DNA of 64,000 nucleotides from Campylorhamphus procurvoides (lineage: Eukaryota > Chordata > Aves > Passeriformes > Dendrocolaptidae): NCBI GenBank assembly GCA_013396655.1, contig WBMV01007499.1, positions 423,353 through 487,352 of the forward strand. The letters run 5' to 3'. Position numbers and translations under genes: made by a program. The notes below the pieces were generated by a model that saw only the letters and a list, made by a program, of their open reading frames with translations, did no database searches and was not told the DNA's origin. The stretch's first letter is position 1. Every line of letters begins with the position of its first letter. This document shows positions 1-13,239 of this stretch, piece by piece.

Positions 1-2110
1 TTTTTTTTTCCCTTTCTTTAAATTAAACTGTGACAGGAGTGACACTTATAAAAAGTGAATATGAGAGGTGACAAAGTAATTAAGGAGATTATAGCACTTC
101 TTAGTAGAAATGCACTTTCAGATGTCAGAAAAGAAGAATAATAGGGTGGGGTGAGGGTCAAGAATGTACCCTCCAAATAATAATGATATGGACCAATGAG
201 AATAACAGTATGCTAAATATAAGTTTAAAAATGAAGATAAATTAGTCTTTGAGAAGTTGGTAGCTATCCAAGAGCTCTCTTCAACTGCTAAGGGGAAAAT
301 CGTTTCATATTTGTATTATTACTTAACGTTGGAAATAACCTTGCTTTGGTATTCAAAACAGCATCCTAGCCTGCCATAGGATAAATTCTTCATTGTGAGG
401 ATGTCAAATACCAAAACCCTGCTAATCACACTAGAGAGGAGTCACTTGGGAACTAGAACAATAATGACCCAGCAAAGCCCTAGACCCAGTTGGAATATGA
501 TCCATATATGGTCTCAGTTTTGCTTAAGTTTTCAAGCTACAAGAGGAGAAATAAGGAACCCATTTGGATGGACTGTTAGTAGTGTTCTGAAGCACAGAGA
601 AATACTTACAGGCAACAGGCTAGGGTGTGTCTGATACAATTTTTGTAGGTGATGGAGGCTTCAGCTCTAGGGTTGGCTGAAAAAATGGGGACCCTGGATT
701 AATATGATGTTGGGTAATATTGGAAATATGTTGATGATGCCCTTTTTGTCATTCCAGTTTATAATACACTGTCTCTTGGTGTTTGGAAAGTTTCTGAGTT
801 AGGTGGATGTAGAGTGATAGGTATAGGTTCTGTGAGTCTGTCTGTGTGTGGCTTGCTTATGCTTTGTTTCATATAGAACTTCTTCATAATCTGTTGTCTT
901 GTTTATATCCCTCCCTTTCTCTCACATTTTAGGCATACTGTTAAAATGAAGGCAGACTATTTTCTGTGGGTTTATAAAGTAAATTTCAGGTACATCATTC
1001 AAGGAATGGGGACTGCAGAGGGATTTTTCTGTAAGGCATTTAAAGAGTTCTGCAGCCATGCCAGTTTGCCAGCAATGGATGGCTTCTTTCTGAGTGACTT
1101 TCAGGTCTTGTCTCTGTGGAACAGAATACTGACTCAAGAGAGTGAATGATTGTGGTAATGTGTTTGGGGAAAACTGTCATTCTAAAATTTTTATAAATAT
1201 CAAGGGAACTCTTAGTCTGATAGTTTCTACTTTATTCTTTGCAAAACTGGAATATGGCTTTCATTATATCCTAGAATACAGAATAAAAATTCATATTTAT
1301 GCATTGCTCTGAGATAATGTCAGTGAGAAACTAGTGGTTTGTTTGAATTTTGTTACTGTGCAATGGCTAGCTACTTGGGTACTTATACATCTGGTAGATG
1401 GTCTACAGACGCTTAGAGATGGTAAAATTGTTTGGTTTGAGAAGTCGAGGGGTAGGGCAAACTTCTGGTGGGTGTACATGAAATAATGGGGAGATGCAGA
1501 GGAGGAAATAGAGAAATGATCCAGACTGGAAACTGCATTTGTGGAAAATATGGTTTGCCTGCTGAACCTCTAATTTGACCTAGGTAGCAGACTCCATTAC
1601 TGTAAAGGTGAGTTTTCAGGACATGATTGTGTGTAGCTGTTTCAGTGTATCTCCTGTGTGCAGGGAAGGGATGTGCTTGGGGGAGCAAAAGTAAGTGACC
1701 ATGTCTTGAGAGAATGATTGCAGACAGCAGTCCTGTTAGCTGTCACAGGTCTGATAGCGGGAATGCCCACTGAAAGACAAAGTGAGGAAGCTAAGGCGAT
1801 AGTATAGTTAGAGAAATAAGGACATCTTGAGGAAGGGAATGTCAAAAACAACTGAAGGATATGTCTGTTAAAGGATGAGTGTATGGCTGTAAGCAGTTGT
1901 GAGAGCAGAAGAAGGTGTGAGGTGGTAACATAGTCTTTGGGCAGTAAGAAAGGCTAGAGAAATGTTCAAGGGCTAAGATATGGCCCTTAAGTGTCAGCGT
2001 TTTAGAGGTTTTCTGTACCGTTTGTCCTAGTTACAGTGGCTGCAAGCAGTTTATCACTGTGTGAGTGTAAACAAAACTGTATTCCACACCCTCTGTCATT
2101 TCTGAAGAAC

Positions 2111-2814
2111 TGTTAATAATGGCTTGTTTGCAGCAGCTGCTCAGGGCACACCTGACCCCTCAGGCTACAAGCTGGGTGTTAAGGAACCCTGCGAGTCAGG
2201 GGAGTGTTCGTTTTCACACCAGTGACTCAGCTGGGATAACTCCCATCCAGGGAGGCATGAGCACCTTCACACTCAGCCTGAGGGGTCATGTCTGCCCATG
2301 GGCCATTAGGGACTAGCACAAAAGGCATTTGCAATGACCTAGACCATTGAAGATTCCAAAAATATCCTGTGACTCACAGAGTTAAATCACCCATTGTGAA
2401 ACTCCTCACCCTGGAGAGGTACTGGGCATTCCTGCCTGAACCTGACTGTATATAATCTTTGGGGTTTGGGATTCCTGGGACCACTCGTCGGATCCAGAGG
2501 AGAACCAGAACCTCAACAGGACTGTGACTGCCATGCTCCAAAAGACTGCGACCATCATCCTCACCAACAGGTTTTCCTTTCTTTTTACTGTGTACCCAGG
2601 GGGATCTTGTGGCGCTCAGCACAGGGGGCTAGCTAACACCATTCTCTTCATGCTCCAGGGTTGTGGGTTATACATCTGTCTTTTATGGGTCAAAGCCAAT
2701 TTTTGTGCTGTATCATTGTATTTATTGTAATCTTTAAGTAAATTGTAACTCTGACTTATAATCTCTCTTGAGTCGGGTTCAGTTCTCCTACCAGTTTACC
2801 TTTAAACCAGCACA
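2111..2814 (+). repeat. Probable ERV solo LTR, + orientation
   Basis: Sequence of about 0.7 kb starting TGTTAATAATGG and ending near CAGCACA. It has a TATA-like TGTATATAATC at about 2446, a GATCC/GAGGAG-rich leader, and a TTGTATTTATTGTAA...AGTAAATTGTAA polyadenylation-like zone about 270 bases further on. This layout fits U3-R-U5 of an avian retroviral LTR. Both ends are inferred and no target-site duplication was found. The 3' part (from 2322) is repeated at 4315-4807 because it lies inside the duplicated block. Confidence 0.5.
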
Positions 2815-4313
2815 CCGTTTACTGTCTCTCTAGAAAAATCTTAGGGTAGCTAAATGTCTGACTGGTTTGGCTTTTTTTTATTAGTATTTTCCTATTTGTA
2901 TTTTGTTTCTTCTTTATCTGTTGCAACTTGTTGCAACTGTGTTACAAGGTGAGGGTAACCCAGGTTCTTGTTAGTAGATCCCTTGGGGTGGATTGGAGTG
3001 AATGATTACGCAAAATATATATATGTAGGTTTCATTTTAGAACAATTTGATTGCAATGGAAAGCAGGTGTGTAGCCATTTTGGATATTGTCTATAGTAAT
3101 ATAGCAATATGAAACCATAAAAATATTACTTAAGAAAATGTATAAGAGGATAGTTCATATTCACCACCTATGGATCTATGACAAGACTTGATTGTTGCAG
3201 TTTAGTTGTCCAGTTGATGGTCTCGACCCGTTGGGGGTGAGGGAACAAGGCCGTGAGACATGGTTTGATGGATTGATGTACCTTGAGGCCAGGTGGGAAT
3301 ACCTAAGCAACCCCTGTGTGAGGTGGGTGGGAAGTTTCCCAATTCAAATCAAATCATGGCTAGGCTTCACGAACAAAGGTTTACAAGGGCTCTACCCACG
3401 CTTGCTACAAGCACGCTGGTGGCTAAAAAGGCCAATGTGAGATAGGTAAGTCCGATTGTAAAAGGCACAGCAGAAAGTCTCCGTCGGCGCTACTGGCGAG
3501 GCACGGTTCTTCCTGTGTTGCCTTTTTTCCTCCAGGCTCTTGTTTTTGTTTGACCACAAGGAAAATGCCTGTTGGCCGCGGCAAGCCAACCGGCTGAAGA
3601 GTGGAGATGAGCTTTGGTTACGCCACCTTTTCTAGGCCCCTCTCTGTGTGGAGCAAGCAGTACTCTCCTTGAAAAAGGCTACTTGGTCATTCAGGATGCT
3701 GCTGAACCAGACTGTCATCTCTGGGTCAGTCTCGAGTGACCAATGTCCTGAACCGCCTGCATGCAGGGTTGGGGCTGCAGCTTCCAGTGCACCTTCTCAC
3801 CTGCCATTTCGTCCCTCACCTGTCGCTACAGGGCTTTGCGAGTTTGCCAGTTAAGCAGAGGACAATTACTGTGATTGAAAGCACCATCCCATCTCTTCAG
3901 GGCAGCCTCTCCTTTGGGGATGCAAACGTGGCCTCACCAAAGCACCTTGGCCCCTTCACCAGTGCATCAGTGTTTTGAGTCATTCAAATAGCCTCTGGGC
4001 TATGGCCTCCCCTGCTGAACCCAGCCAGAGCTGATTTTCAACACGGCTGCTGAGAATGGCTTTCTTTGTGGATACATTTTTCTCTTCACATGCTTGTTTA
4101 TTTCTCTTTAGACATTTCACCAATAATACCACCTTTATCTTAAGTTCTCGTCACGTGCCTTAACTCACAGTCCAGTTCCCATCAGGAGGTATACTCAGGG
4201 AGGGATGGGCTTCTGTGGTTGCAGAGGACTGACCAGCTGCTTCTTTGCAGTGTTTGCTACCTTGGACAAAAGCCTTTGGTGATTTTGACTATGGTTGATG
4301 GCTTAAACACTAC
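2322..4313. repeat. Tandem 1992-bp block, copy 1
   Basis: Identical, by direct reading, to 4315-6306 apart from two transitions: C at 3009 versus T at 5002, and G at 3930 versus A at 5923. It ends exactly at the single N (4314). About 99.9% identity across a block ending at an ambiguous base points to two haplotype or contig ends placed side by side, not to a biological duplication. Confidence 0.97.
3192..3990 (-). mobile_element. Possible non-LTR retrotransposon 3' fragment with zinc-finger-like C-terminus
   Basis: GC-richer island in AT-rich intron. On the - strand a frame (3589 to 3392) ends in a short peptide with the pattern CAFYNRTYLSHIGLFSHQRAC, resembling the C-X2-C...H-X3-C finger found at the C-terminus of some non-LTR retrotransposon ORF2 proteins; the second Cys position reads Tyr. 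It is followed by a stop and untranslated-looking sequence. Upstream on the same strand (3600-3990) frames are broken. An RTE-like element is one possibility; I cannot assign a family. It is copied again at about 5185-5985 by the assembly duplication. Confidence 0.35.
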
Positions 4314-4314
4314 N
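4314..4314. other. Single N, assembly join
   Basis: The only ambiguous base noticed. It sits exactly between the two copies of the 1992-bp block, as expected of a contig junction. Confidence 0.97.
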
Positions 4315-6306
4315 AAGGCATTTGCAATGACCTAGACCATTGAAGATTCCAAAAATATCCTGTGACTCACAGAGTTAAATCACCCATTGTGAAACTCCTC
4401 ACCCTGGAGAGGTACTGGGCATTCCTGCCTGAACCTGACTGTATATAATCTTTGGGGTTTGGGATTCCTGGGACCACTCGTCGGATCCAGAGGAGAACCA
4501 GAACCTCAACAGGACTGTGACTGCCATGCTCCAAAAGACTGCGACCATCATCCTCACCAACAGGTTTTCCTTTCTTTTTACTGTGTACCCAGGGGGATCT
4601 TGTGGCGCTCAGCACAGGGGGCTAGCTAACACCATTCTCTTCATGCTCCAGGGTTGTGGGTTATACATCTGTCTTTTATGGGTCAAAGCCAATTTTTGTG
4701 CTGTATCATTGTATTTATTGTAATCTTTAAGTAAATTGTAACTCTGACTTATAATCTCTCTTGAGTCGGGTTCAGTTCTCCTACCAGTTTACCTTTAAAC
4801 CAGCACACCGTTTACTGTCTCTCTAGAAAAATCTTAGGGTAGCTAAATGTCTGACTGGTTTGGCTTTTTTTTATTAGTATTTTCCTATTTGTATTTTGTT
4901 TCTTCTTTATCTGTTGCAACTTGTTGCAACTGTGTTACAAGGTGAGGGTAACCCAGGTTCTTGTTAGTAGATCCCTTGGGGTGGATTGGAGTGAATGATT
5001 ATGCAAAATATATATATGTAGGTTTCATTTTAGAACAATTTGATTGCAATGGAAAGCAGGTGTGTAGCCATTTTGGATATTGTCTATAGTAATATAGCAA
5101 TATGAAACCATAAAAATATTACTTAAGAAAATGTATAAGAGGATAGTTCATATTCACCACCTATGGATCTATGACAAGACTTGATTGTTGCAGTTTAGTT
5201 GTCCAGTTGATGGTCTCGACCCGTTGGGGGTGAGGGAACAAGGCCGTGAGACATGGTTTGATGGATTGATGTACCTTGAGGCCAGGTGGGAATACCTAAG
5301 CAACCCCTGTGTGAGGTGGGTGGGAAGTTTCCCAATTCAAATCAAATCATGGCTAGGCTTCACGAACAAAGGTTTACAAGGGCTCTACCCACGCTTGCTA
5401 CAAGCACGCTGGTGGCTAAAAAGGCCAATGTGAGATAGGTAAGTCCGATTGTAAAAGGCACAGCAGAAAGTCTCCGTCGGCGCTACTGGCGAGGCACGGT
5501 TCTTCCTGTGTTGCCTTTTTTCCTCCAGGCTCTTGTTTTTGTTTGACCACAAGGAAAATGCCTGTTGGCCGCGGCAAGCCAACCGGCTGAAGAGTGGAGA
5601 TGAGCTTTGGTTACGCCACCTTTTCTAGGCCCCTCTCTGTGTGGAGCAAGCAGTACTCTCCTTGAAAAAGGCTACTTGGTCATTCAGGATGCTGCTGAAC
5701 CAGACTGTCATCTCTGGGTCAGTCTCGAGTGACCAATGTCCTGAACCGCCTGCATGCAGGGTTGGGGCTGCAGCTTCCAGTGCACCTTCTCACCTGCCAT
5801 TTCGTCCCTCACCTGTCGCTACAGGGCTTTGCGAGTTTGCCAGTTAAGCAGAGGACAATTACTGTGATTGAAAGCACCATCCCATCTCTTCAGGGCAGCC
5901 TCTCCTTTGGGGATGCAAACGTAGCCTCACCAAAGCACCTTGGCCCCTTCACCAGTGCATCAGTGTTTTGAGTCATTCAAATAGCCTCTGGGCTATGGCC
6001 TCCCCTGCTGAACCCAGCCAGAGCTGATTTTCAACACGGCTGCTGAGAATGGCTTTCTTTGTGGATACATTTTTCTCTTCACATGCTTGTTTATTTCTCT
6101 TTAGACATTTCACCAATAATACCACCTTTATCTTAAGTTCTCGTCACGTGCCTTAACTCACAGTCCAGTTCCCATCAGGAGGTATACTCAGGGAGGGATG
6201 GGCTTCTGTGGTTGCAGAGGACTGACCAGCTGCTTCTTTGCAGTGTTTGCTACCTTGGACAAAAGCCTTTGGTGATTTTGACTATGGTTGATGGCTTAAA
6301 CACTAC
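4315..6306. repeat. Tandem 1992-bp block, copy 2
   Basis: Second copy of 2322-4313, offset 1993. After it the sequence continues into unique DNA (ATTTCAGTCTCTCAC at 6307). It repeats the 3' part of the probable LTR (4315-4807) and the retrotransposon-like piece (about 5190-5985). Confidence 0.97.
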
Positions 6307-8484
6307 ATTTCAGTCTCTCACATAACTCCTCCTATTTTCCTGAGACCTTGTTTTTTTGGTTTTTTTCCTTTCCAAGCATTTACTGAAATGATCAGTGAAA
6401 TAATTTGCTGTGTCTTAAATTGTTGAATTGAATTTGGAGTATTGATGTTGCTGTAAGATGAACAGTGGTCTGGAGTCTTCAAGTTCTCTTTGAACTGTTT
6501 CAAACTGTGTTGGCAAACTAAACAAAATGATTATACTGATTGTTTATGCAGTTGTGAATTGGGTTGCAAGGATATTTTCACAGCCACAAGAGTACCTTTA
6601 TGTAACTGAAAACTTGAAAATTAGCATGTGACAATATAGGCCACAAAAATAACAGCATTAAAATCTGTTGTTTAGAATTATTTACTTTAATGTTGTCAAG
6701 CAGGTGTGGAAAATGTGCTTGTGTGAGCTGTATCAACACTTTAAAACAGTTTAAGAAGAATACAAGCCTTACCTGATAGCTTGTGAAGGATAGAACCTGC
6801 CAACTGTAAAAGCCTGAATGTTGAATAATCAGTTTTTGGTATCAGTTGGCTGCTCTTGTGAGTTATTAGGGGTTTTTGGAGGGGAATTGGTGTGGTTTTT
6901 TGTTTGTTTTTGTTTTCAGGTTTGTTTTTATTTGCAGCAGTATTGCTATAGTAATGCTTTTTGCTGGAAATGGTAACCCCCAGAATGAAATAGTCTCAGG
7001 ATATTAGACTATTTTCAGGTTATATATGTCTTCCAATAACTTGAACCAGGGCCGTGGCATTAAGTTAGGGACTGACTTGCAGTAATTTCCACTGTTAAAC
7101 TGAGAGCACTCCCTGAGCAGTTTTGGTGTGGGTCACCTAGCATTTTCTGACAAAAATGCCCAGAGGTAGTCCAAGAAAGTAATGAGAGTTGGAGTACAGC
7201 CACCTTCTTTCAACTTGCTCTCTAAAAAATTTGACCTTAACTGCGCTAGCTGGTCTTGGGGCTGGAGACCTGTACCTGACTGTATTTTAAGTAAGTTGCC
7301 AGAAAATTAAAATGCCTGTCATGGTTTTCCATTGCAGACTTCTGTAACACACAGAGATTGTTTATTTTGGGGAAGGTATTGCTGGGAAACACACAAGTAC
7401 TTCAGAAATTAGACAAAAGACATGATAAAGATGTATATGAAATAGATTAAGGTATGTACATCTGCTGAAGAATTTCTTTTCTCCTAATCTCAGTGATATG
7501 GCGCTTCTGTGCAGCTTATTCCACAAAACAGAGTAATCATTTTAGAGCAAATTTCATCCTTCTAGAGACAACACTTTACATTTATCCTTTTTTGTGCAGC
7601 ATTTATACAATGTCTTGAGCTATGGGGTAGTTGTGTTGTGATTAGGATCACAAAGTATTGTGCAGCTATGTGTTAAAGAATGTTGATGAATTAAATTGAA
7701 AGCTTCATCCTTCCCAGTTTGAAGGGAATGTTTAGTTACGGGGTATTAGATGCACACGTTCATTCAGGCAAAATAAATTCTAACCGTCATACTTGGCTAA
7801 TTAATACTAGCTCTTGCTTCTGAAGAGGGTACTTTTTTTTTTTCTAGACGCTTTCAGTTACCCGATGCTGAATCAGATCATGGATCAGAGTTGTCTGCCA
7901 GCATGGTGATTTCTGAGTTTATAGAGAGGTTCCGAGTTGAGGTTGAACAAATGTTCGTGTTTTCACTAATTGAAAGGGAATAGTTAAACATAAGTCACAC
8001 AGAATATACTATCATACAAGGATATGCTAAGGAATTGTTTCAGGAGTTGCTTTACATTTTTTTTTCACTCATGCTTTTCATCACTGAATGATCTTCACTA
8101 GAACTTTGAGAGAAATTGTTCTTTTTTGATGTCATTGAGACCATAGGGAGTCCTGAGGAAAGATCCTAATGTCATTGGTGTCTGGTACTTCCATCATCCT
8201 TAATGTGTGAATATGGTCTTACTAAGGACAATTTAAAAACTTACAGGTAATTTGCAGGAAGGAAATTTGTCGCAATTCTTTATGCTGTGCTGCTTCAAGA
8301 ACTTTGCTCATCAGTTACTGCTCTTAGGATTTTCTTCTTAAAAATTCCTATGGGAAAAGAGCATGAGAGACATGCTATGTGCAACAACATATGGAAGTGC
8401 AAGGCTGAAAAGAAAAATGTATATTTGTTTTGCATGGAATTTCTATTTTTTTTTTTTTAGTAAGGTGGCAGTCTTAAAAACATT

Positions 8485-8768
8485 TGAAAGGTCATCTAGT
8501 TCCACCCTTCCTGCCACGGGCAAGGACACCTTCCACTAGATCATGTTTCTCAAAGCCCCATATCACGTGGCCTTTAACACTTCTGCTACTTTTTTGGGCA
8601 ACCTGTTCTAGAGCCTCTCCACCCTCACAGCAAAGAATTTCTTTCTAATATCTAATCTAAACATGTCCTTTTTCAGTTTGAGGCCATTGCCCCTTGTCCG
8701 TATCACCACATGCCGTTATACAGTGTCCCTCTCCAGCTCTTTTATAGGCCTCTTTAGATACTGTAAGG
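8485..8768 (-). mobile_element. CR1 LINE 3'-end fragment
   Basis: The + strand reads as the reverse complement of a CR1 3' end: GGTCATCTAGTTCCACCC, then GGCAACCTGTTCTAGAGCCTC, CACCCTCACAGCAAAGAATTTC, and GAGGCCATTGCCCCTTGTCC. These are the hallmark conserved blocks of avian CR1 3' ends. Diverged and 5'-truncated, as most CR1 copies are. Confidence 0.85.
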
Positions 8769-10419
8769 TGGTGAAAAGTAGTTTATGAAGGAAATACTTC
8801 AACAATGTGTTAAAAAAACCCAAACAACAAAAAACCCTGTATGAACAGGAAAATAAGCTGTAAACTGTTTAAATGCCCACTGCTTTATGAACAGAGGAAG
8901 AACTCCTCAGATATCATTCCTGTTTATCTCCAAAATAGGTCAGGAGGAAGGGGAACCTACTTATCCTGTTTGATTATCAGAATAACTTTTGAGTGTGCAG
9001 AATTAAATTTTCTTGGACATAACTAACAGTTCTAGTGGAAAACTGACAGAGCTGGGGGAAAAATAAGGAATGACACAATGATCTCATTTGTTAGTGTGAA
9101 CTGTTTTTGTTATGGAACAGATGGGTGAGGTGAAGCAAGTCATTTTACCTTCTGGCTGCTGTTAGTGCAAGAGTTAACCTTGTAGGTATGTAAGAACTAT
9201 CCCTAAGTTTTCCTTCCAAATGGAGTAGAGCCAGGGTGTTGATCAGACCAGGGATTGGTTCATCTGTATCAGTGTTGTGATTCCTACAGCAGTACCAGGC
9301 GATACGCAGAACAGCATAAACAGAACTATAGATGAGTCTCTAATCTGTTTGAGACTGCCTTCTGCCACAAACTTTTGTACCATCAGTTTCCAGTTGGCTA
9401 CTCACTGGCCAAACTCTGCATCTTTTAAGATTTGTAATATTCCAGTTAGTGTCAGTTCCAAGATTGCAAGATTTGGCCTGTAATAACAATACTTTCACCT
9501 TCCCCCGCTTTTCTGTTTTTGTAAACTTAGATAATGTTCTTCCCAAGGTGTTTTCCTTCCAAATTAAATAGTCCTCACCTGTTGAACATCTGATACAGCA
9601 ATTGCTTTGTGGTCTTAATTTATGTCACCCTTCTCCAACTCTGCTATGTCCTTCTTTAGATGCATAGCCTAGAATTGCACTATTTGAGAAATGAGTATAT
9701 CAAGTTTTTATGGGGGTCTGAAACAATCACTTCTATTTTGTCCTCAGTGACCTTTTTAAGGATACCCAGCGCTTTGCTGACTTCCATAGCTACTGCTGCA
9801 CATGAGGCTCAAAGAACTGTCAGTCTAGATACAAAGAGCCTTTTTTCTGAGTTGTAACTACCAGCTCAGTGTGCAACATCAAGTTGGGATGGCTTAAATT
9901 ATTTTTCTCTACGTGCATCAACAAACTTTGGTAAACAGAGAAGCTCATCTTTTATTTTTTTGACCATCAAGGTTCTTTGAGTACTTCAGTTGTTCTCACC
10001 TTTGGCATGCAGTAGAATTACCTGAATGTGGTGTGTCAGCTCTGTAAGACTAGGTGTTGACACTGTGACACTAATAATGCTGTTTGAGGAGCTTACAGTG
10101 GAATGCCTCCTCTGGTTTTAACTTTAGTCTTTCATGTAAATCTTAGAGTTAAATCCATGGGATAAAACTACATGAAGTCCATTCACTAGGAAGAGGAAAA
10201 ACTACATTTAAAAGCAGAATCTCTATTAAGTATAATAATAATTGTCTATGTTGCTGTCATCTCCTGTGTTTGTGCTTTCCCTTTCTTCCCTTAAGAATTC
10301 AATTTCTTTTTCAAATCCATGGAAATATATGGGGAAACAGATTTGTTTTCCTAGAGTAAACGTATTTTTAAACTCTTAAAGAGGGTCTGAGCTTCCATTA
10401 TGTGTAGGGACATAAAAAG

Positions 10420-10433
10420 CCACCAGAGGGCAA
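10420..10433 (+). promoter_or_regulatory. CTCF core motif candidate
   Basis: CCACCAGAGGGCAA matches the vertebrate CTCF core consensus CCASYAGRKGGCRS at 13 of 14 positions; only the last base differs. Occupancy cannot be judged from sequence. Confidence 0.5.
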
Positions 10434-11830
10434 AAGGAAGTGCAAATGGAGAAGGCTGTTGTCTGCAGCTTTCCATAAACAGGCAGGCATGTGTGTGCAA
10501 GCATCTCATTTTCCAGTTTTATTTTTCCAAAAAGATAGGTGCCATAGTGCAGCGATTATGAAGAATCAATGTAAAAACCTTGGATTTGTAGATCCAGGGC
10601 ATATATGCATGCAAACACAAAACTGGAGTTTAATTTTGTGGAAAAGTAAGATAAAATTTGCACTTAAAAGTCTGTTATTTCAAAACATTAAATCTGCTAT
10701 GATTTATGGCTGTCTGGTACCCTTCTGCAGAGAAAATTTGTCAGTAAGGGTGCTGGAAATAATGCTGCCGGTGATGCTTTAACTGCTTAGTATTGAAGAC
10801 AGCAGGTGACACTTTTCTGTTGCTGTAATGGAAACACTCTGTGTTGGGAAATCATTGGCAGAGCCATGGGATGTGCTACAGTCATTAAAATGGGGAGGGA
10901 AGGTGAATGCATCTTTAAGTATTCCCCAGTGCAGTAGTAAATATTCTCACAGTAGTGGCAGGATGTACAGGAGAAAGTTTATTCCCATAGTTTGAGGGGA
11001 AAAAAATAAATGGCTCATGGTGTTCTTCTAATGTTCTTTGTAGCTTGCACCTGTTTTTTTCTAGGAATTTTAACTGTTACGTGTAGTTTGTGGATTTCCT
11101 TTATAAGTAACTTTCAGTAAGGTTTTAAGTGAAATGGTTGACTATCCGATCCACGTGATTTAAAAAAATTACTAAACAATTGGTAAGCAGCCTGGGAAAT
11201 TGTATCATATTAATTGCTGTTCAACTTTGAAGGCCTCTGTGCATAGCTGTGTAGTGAGTTCTGTCCAAATGACAGGTAATGTAGCTGTTGTATCATATTC
11301 TGTGCAATAATCTTATTCAAATGTGAGACTGTTATAGGAGTCAAGCTCAGTAGTGTCTCAGCCAGTGTGTAACAGCAGATACATAGTGAAAAGTATAAGA
11401 ACTGGGTGACCATATGTAATATAATTAACTTGAAACACAGGTTCTTGTTATCTGTTGGTTTAGGATTTCATCTCTATTCTACAGTGATTATCAAGATAAT
11501 TGTAACATTTGTGGTAGGAAATAAAATATAACTAATGTCAGAAAGAAGAAGTAGGAAAGAAAATGACTGGAATGCAAGTATTTGCAGGATGGTCATGATA
11601 TTGAAAAGAGTGCTTTAAATACAGAAAGGGAATAAAATGCTTTTGAATTAGAACTGTTGCTGGAAAATAATCTCTTGAATTTTCAGCCTGCTCTATGCTT
11701 CAGTGTTAGAAGGTTTCATTCTCCTCCCTCTTTTTTGTTTTTTTTATTTTTTTTTTAGCTTAAAACAAAAGAAGTGGTTTTCTGTCTCTATTATCAAATA
11801 GCTGTTAAACTTGATTTTCAAATATTGAAC

Positions 11831-12205
11831 TGTGCCGCGTGCCGGAAGGAAGGAAAGAAAGGAGACGGTCCCAGCCGATGGTGGGATGAGGGCTAGAACT
11901 GGTTTATTCATGGGAACACGGGACTTATATAGGTTCAGGGAGGAGCTTGGAAAGTGGGAGGAGTTTGGGGGCGGAACGCAGCAAGGAGGGGAAGGGCTTA
12001 TAGGGAAGGAGGGGAATACAGTCGGGGCGTGGCCAGCCTCACATGATGACGCTGGGATTGCATCACCAGCCAGCCAATGGGAAATAGGGACTATACAGCC
12101 TATGGGAAACCGGTAACCGGGTAACTGCAACCAATCAGAATACAGCATACAAATTCAAAGGGAATGACTAGCTAGCTAATACAATAAATCACTAACTATA
12201 CCACA
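11831..12205 (-). repeat. Solo ERV LTR, - orientation
   Basis: GC-rich island. Read on the - strand it has CCAAT-type boxes (CTGATTGG, CCCATTGG), a CACGCCCC box, TATATAAG (about 11926-11933), then AATAAA 23 bases on inside TGAATAAACCAG (about 11903), and a terminus GCGGCACA at 11831. This is the U3-R-U5 order of a retroviral LTR. No primer-binding site or gag sequence follows on the - strand, so it is a solo LTR. The outer edge near 12205 is inferred and no target duplication was confirmed. Confidence 0.75.
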
Positions 12206-13239
12206 AAACATCTTTTAAAACATGAATTTCTGAGTTTTGATGTAGTTGTCCATTTCTGCCTGATTGTTTTGGCAGCCTTTGAGCCAGTGTTCTCCGACAG
12301 AACTGAACCACTTTAATAAAGTGAAAGAAAATGTGTTCTCTTGCCATCTCCAGTCAATGCTATTGTTGCAGTAAATAATGTTTTGCAGATACACATAAAG
12401 TCTTAGTGTTTAGGCATTCTCGTCAACTCGTTTGCTAAATTAGGTCAGAGTTAGAGACTTGCTTTTTTCTGGTTTGTATTAGACTTCAGAATTCTTCCAG
12501 ACTCATGTAAGTGAAACCAAGTATACTGTGCAAGTTCCTTCCAGTAAATATTAAGATGTTTTGTAATCTATTTTTTGCATTCCATTTTCTGAGGCCTTCT
12601 TTCTACCATGGAGAGTGAGCCTGCTTTAGCTTCCACATAGTCCATCTTTCTTAGAAAGCTTAAAAGGCTGAAGGAGTGTTATCTTGCTTGATACTCTTTA
12701 AGAGAATATTAACAATTCTTTTTCTTCTTTCTTTCTTCTTTATTTTTTTTCTCTTGCTGACTTATGTCAATGTCACAATTCAAGGACTAGCCATATCTTA
12801 AATATTGAGCTTATTGATATTTTTTCCCTAAAGTAGCAAATCTGGAGTCAATCTAGTTATCTGATGATGTCAAATCTGTAGCATATTCTGTCTGTCTCCA
12901 AGTCCTCATATGAAACTGCATTAAAATGTTTCAAGGATTATTATAATTTGAACTTTTTACTTCTGAATTTTAGGTATTACTTTTCAACGTTAATTCTCTT
13001 ATGTTTTCTAATAGGAAACTTATTATATTGATTTAATGTGTAATCAAACAGGTATCAACATTTCTTACCATCATGCATAAAACTTAAGAACCACTGCAGA
13101 CAATTCTGCTGCTGCAGATACTTGAGTGACAGAGCCACAGGGAGTATGAGAATTTGGTGGTAATGTTTATGTGCCTTTTCTGGTATTGTGAAGATTATTT
13201 TGCAACTCAGCATAATTTTATTTTATCCATTGTGGGTAC

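Noticed and set aside
2374..5971. Duplicated small genes encoding identical 65-82 residue proteins
   Set aside because: They are chance frames lying in both copies of the assembly-duplicated block; identity reflects the duplication, not selection.
10459..10782. 107-codon + strand frame as a gene
   Set aside because: No homology, no splice or promoter context and composition like the surrounding intron.
11744..12148. 134-codon - strand frame as a protein gene
   Set aside because: It lies across the solo LTR and its Pro/Ser-rich peptide is a by-product of GC-rich LTR sequence.
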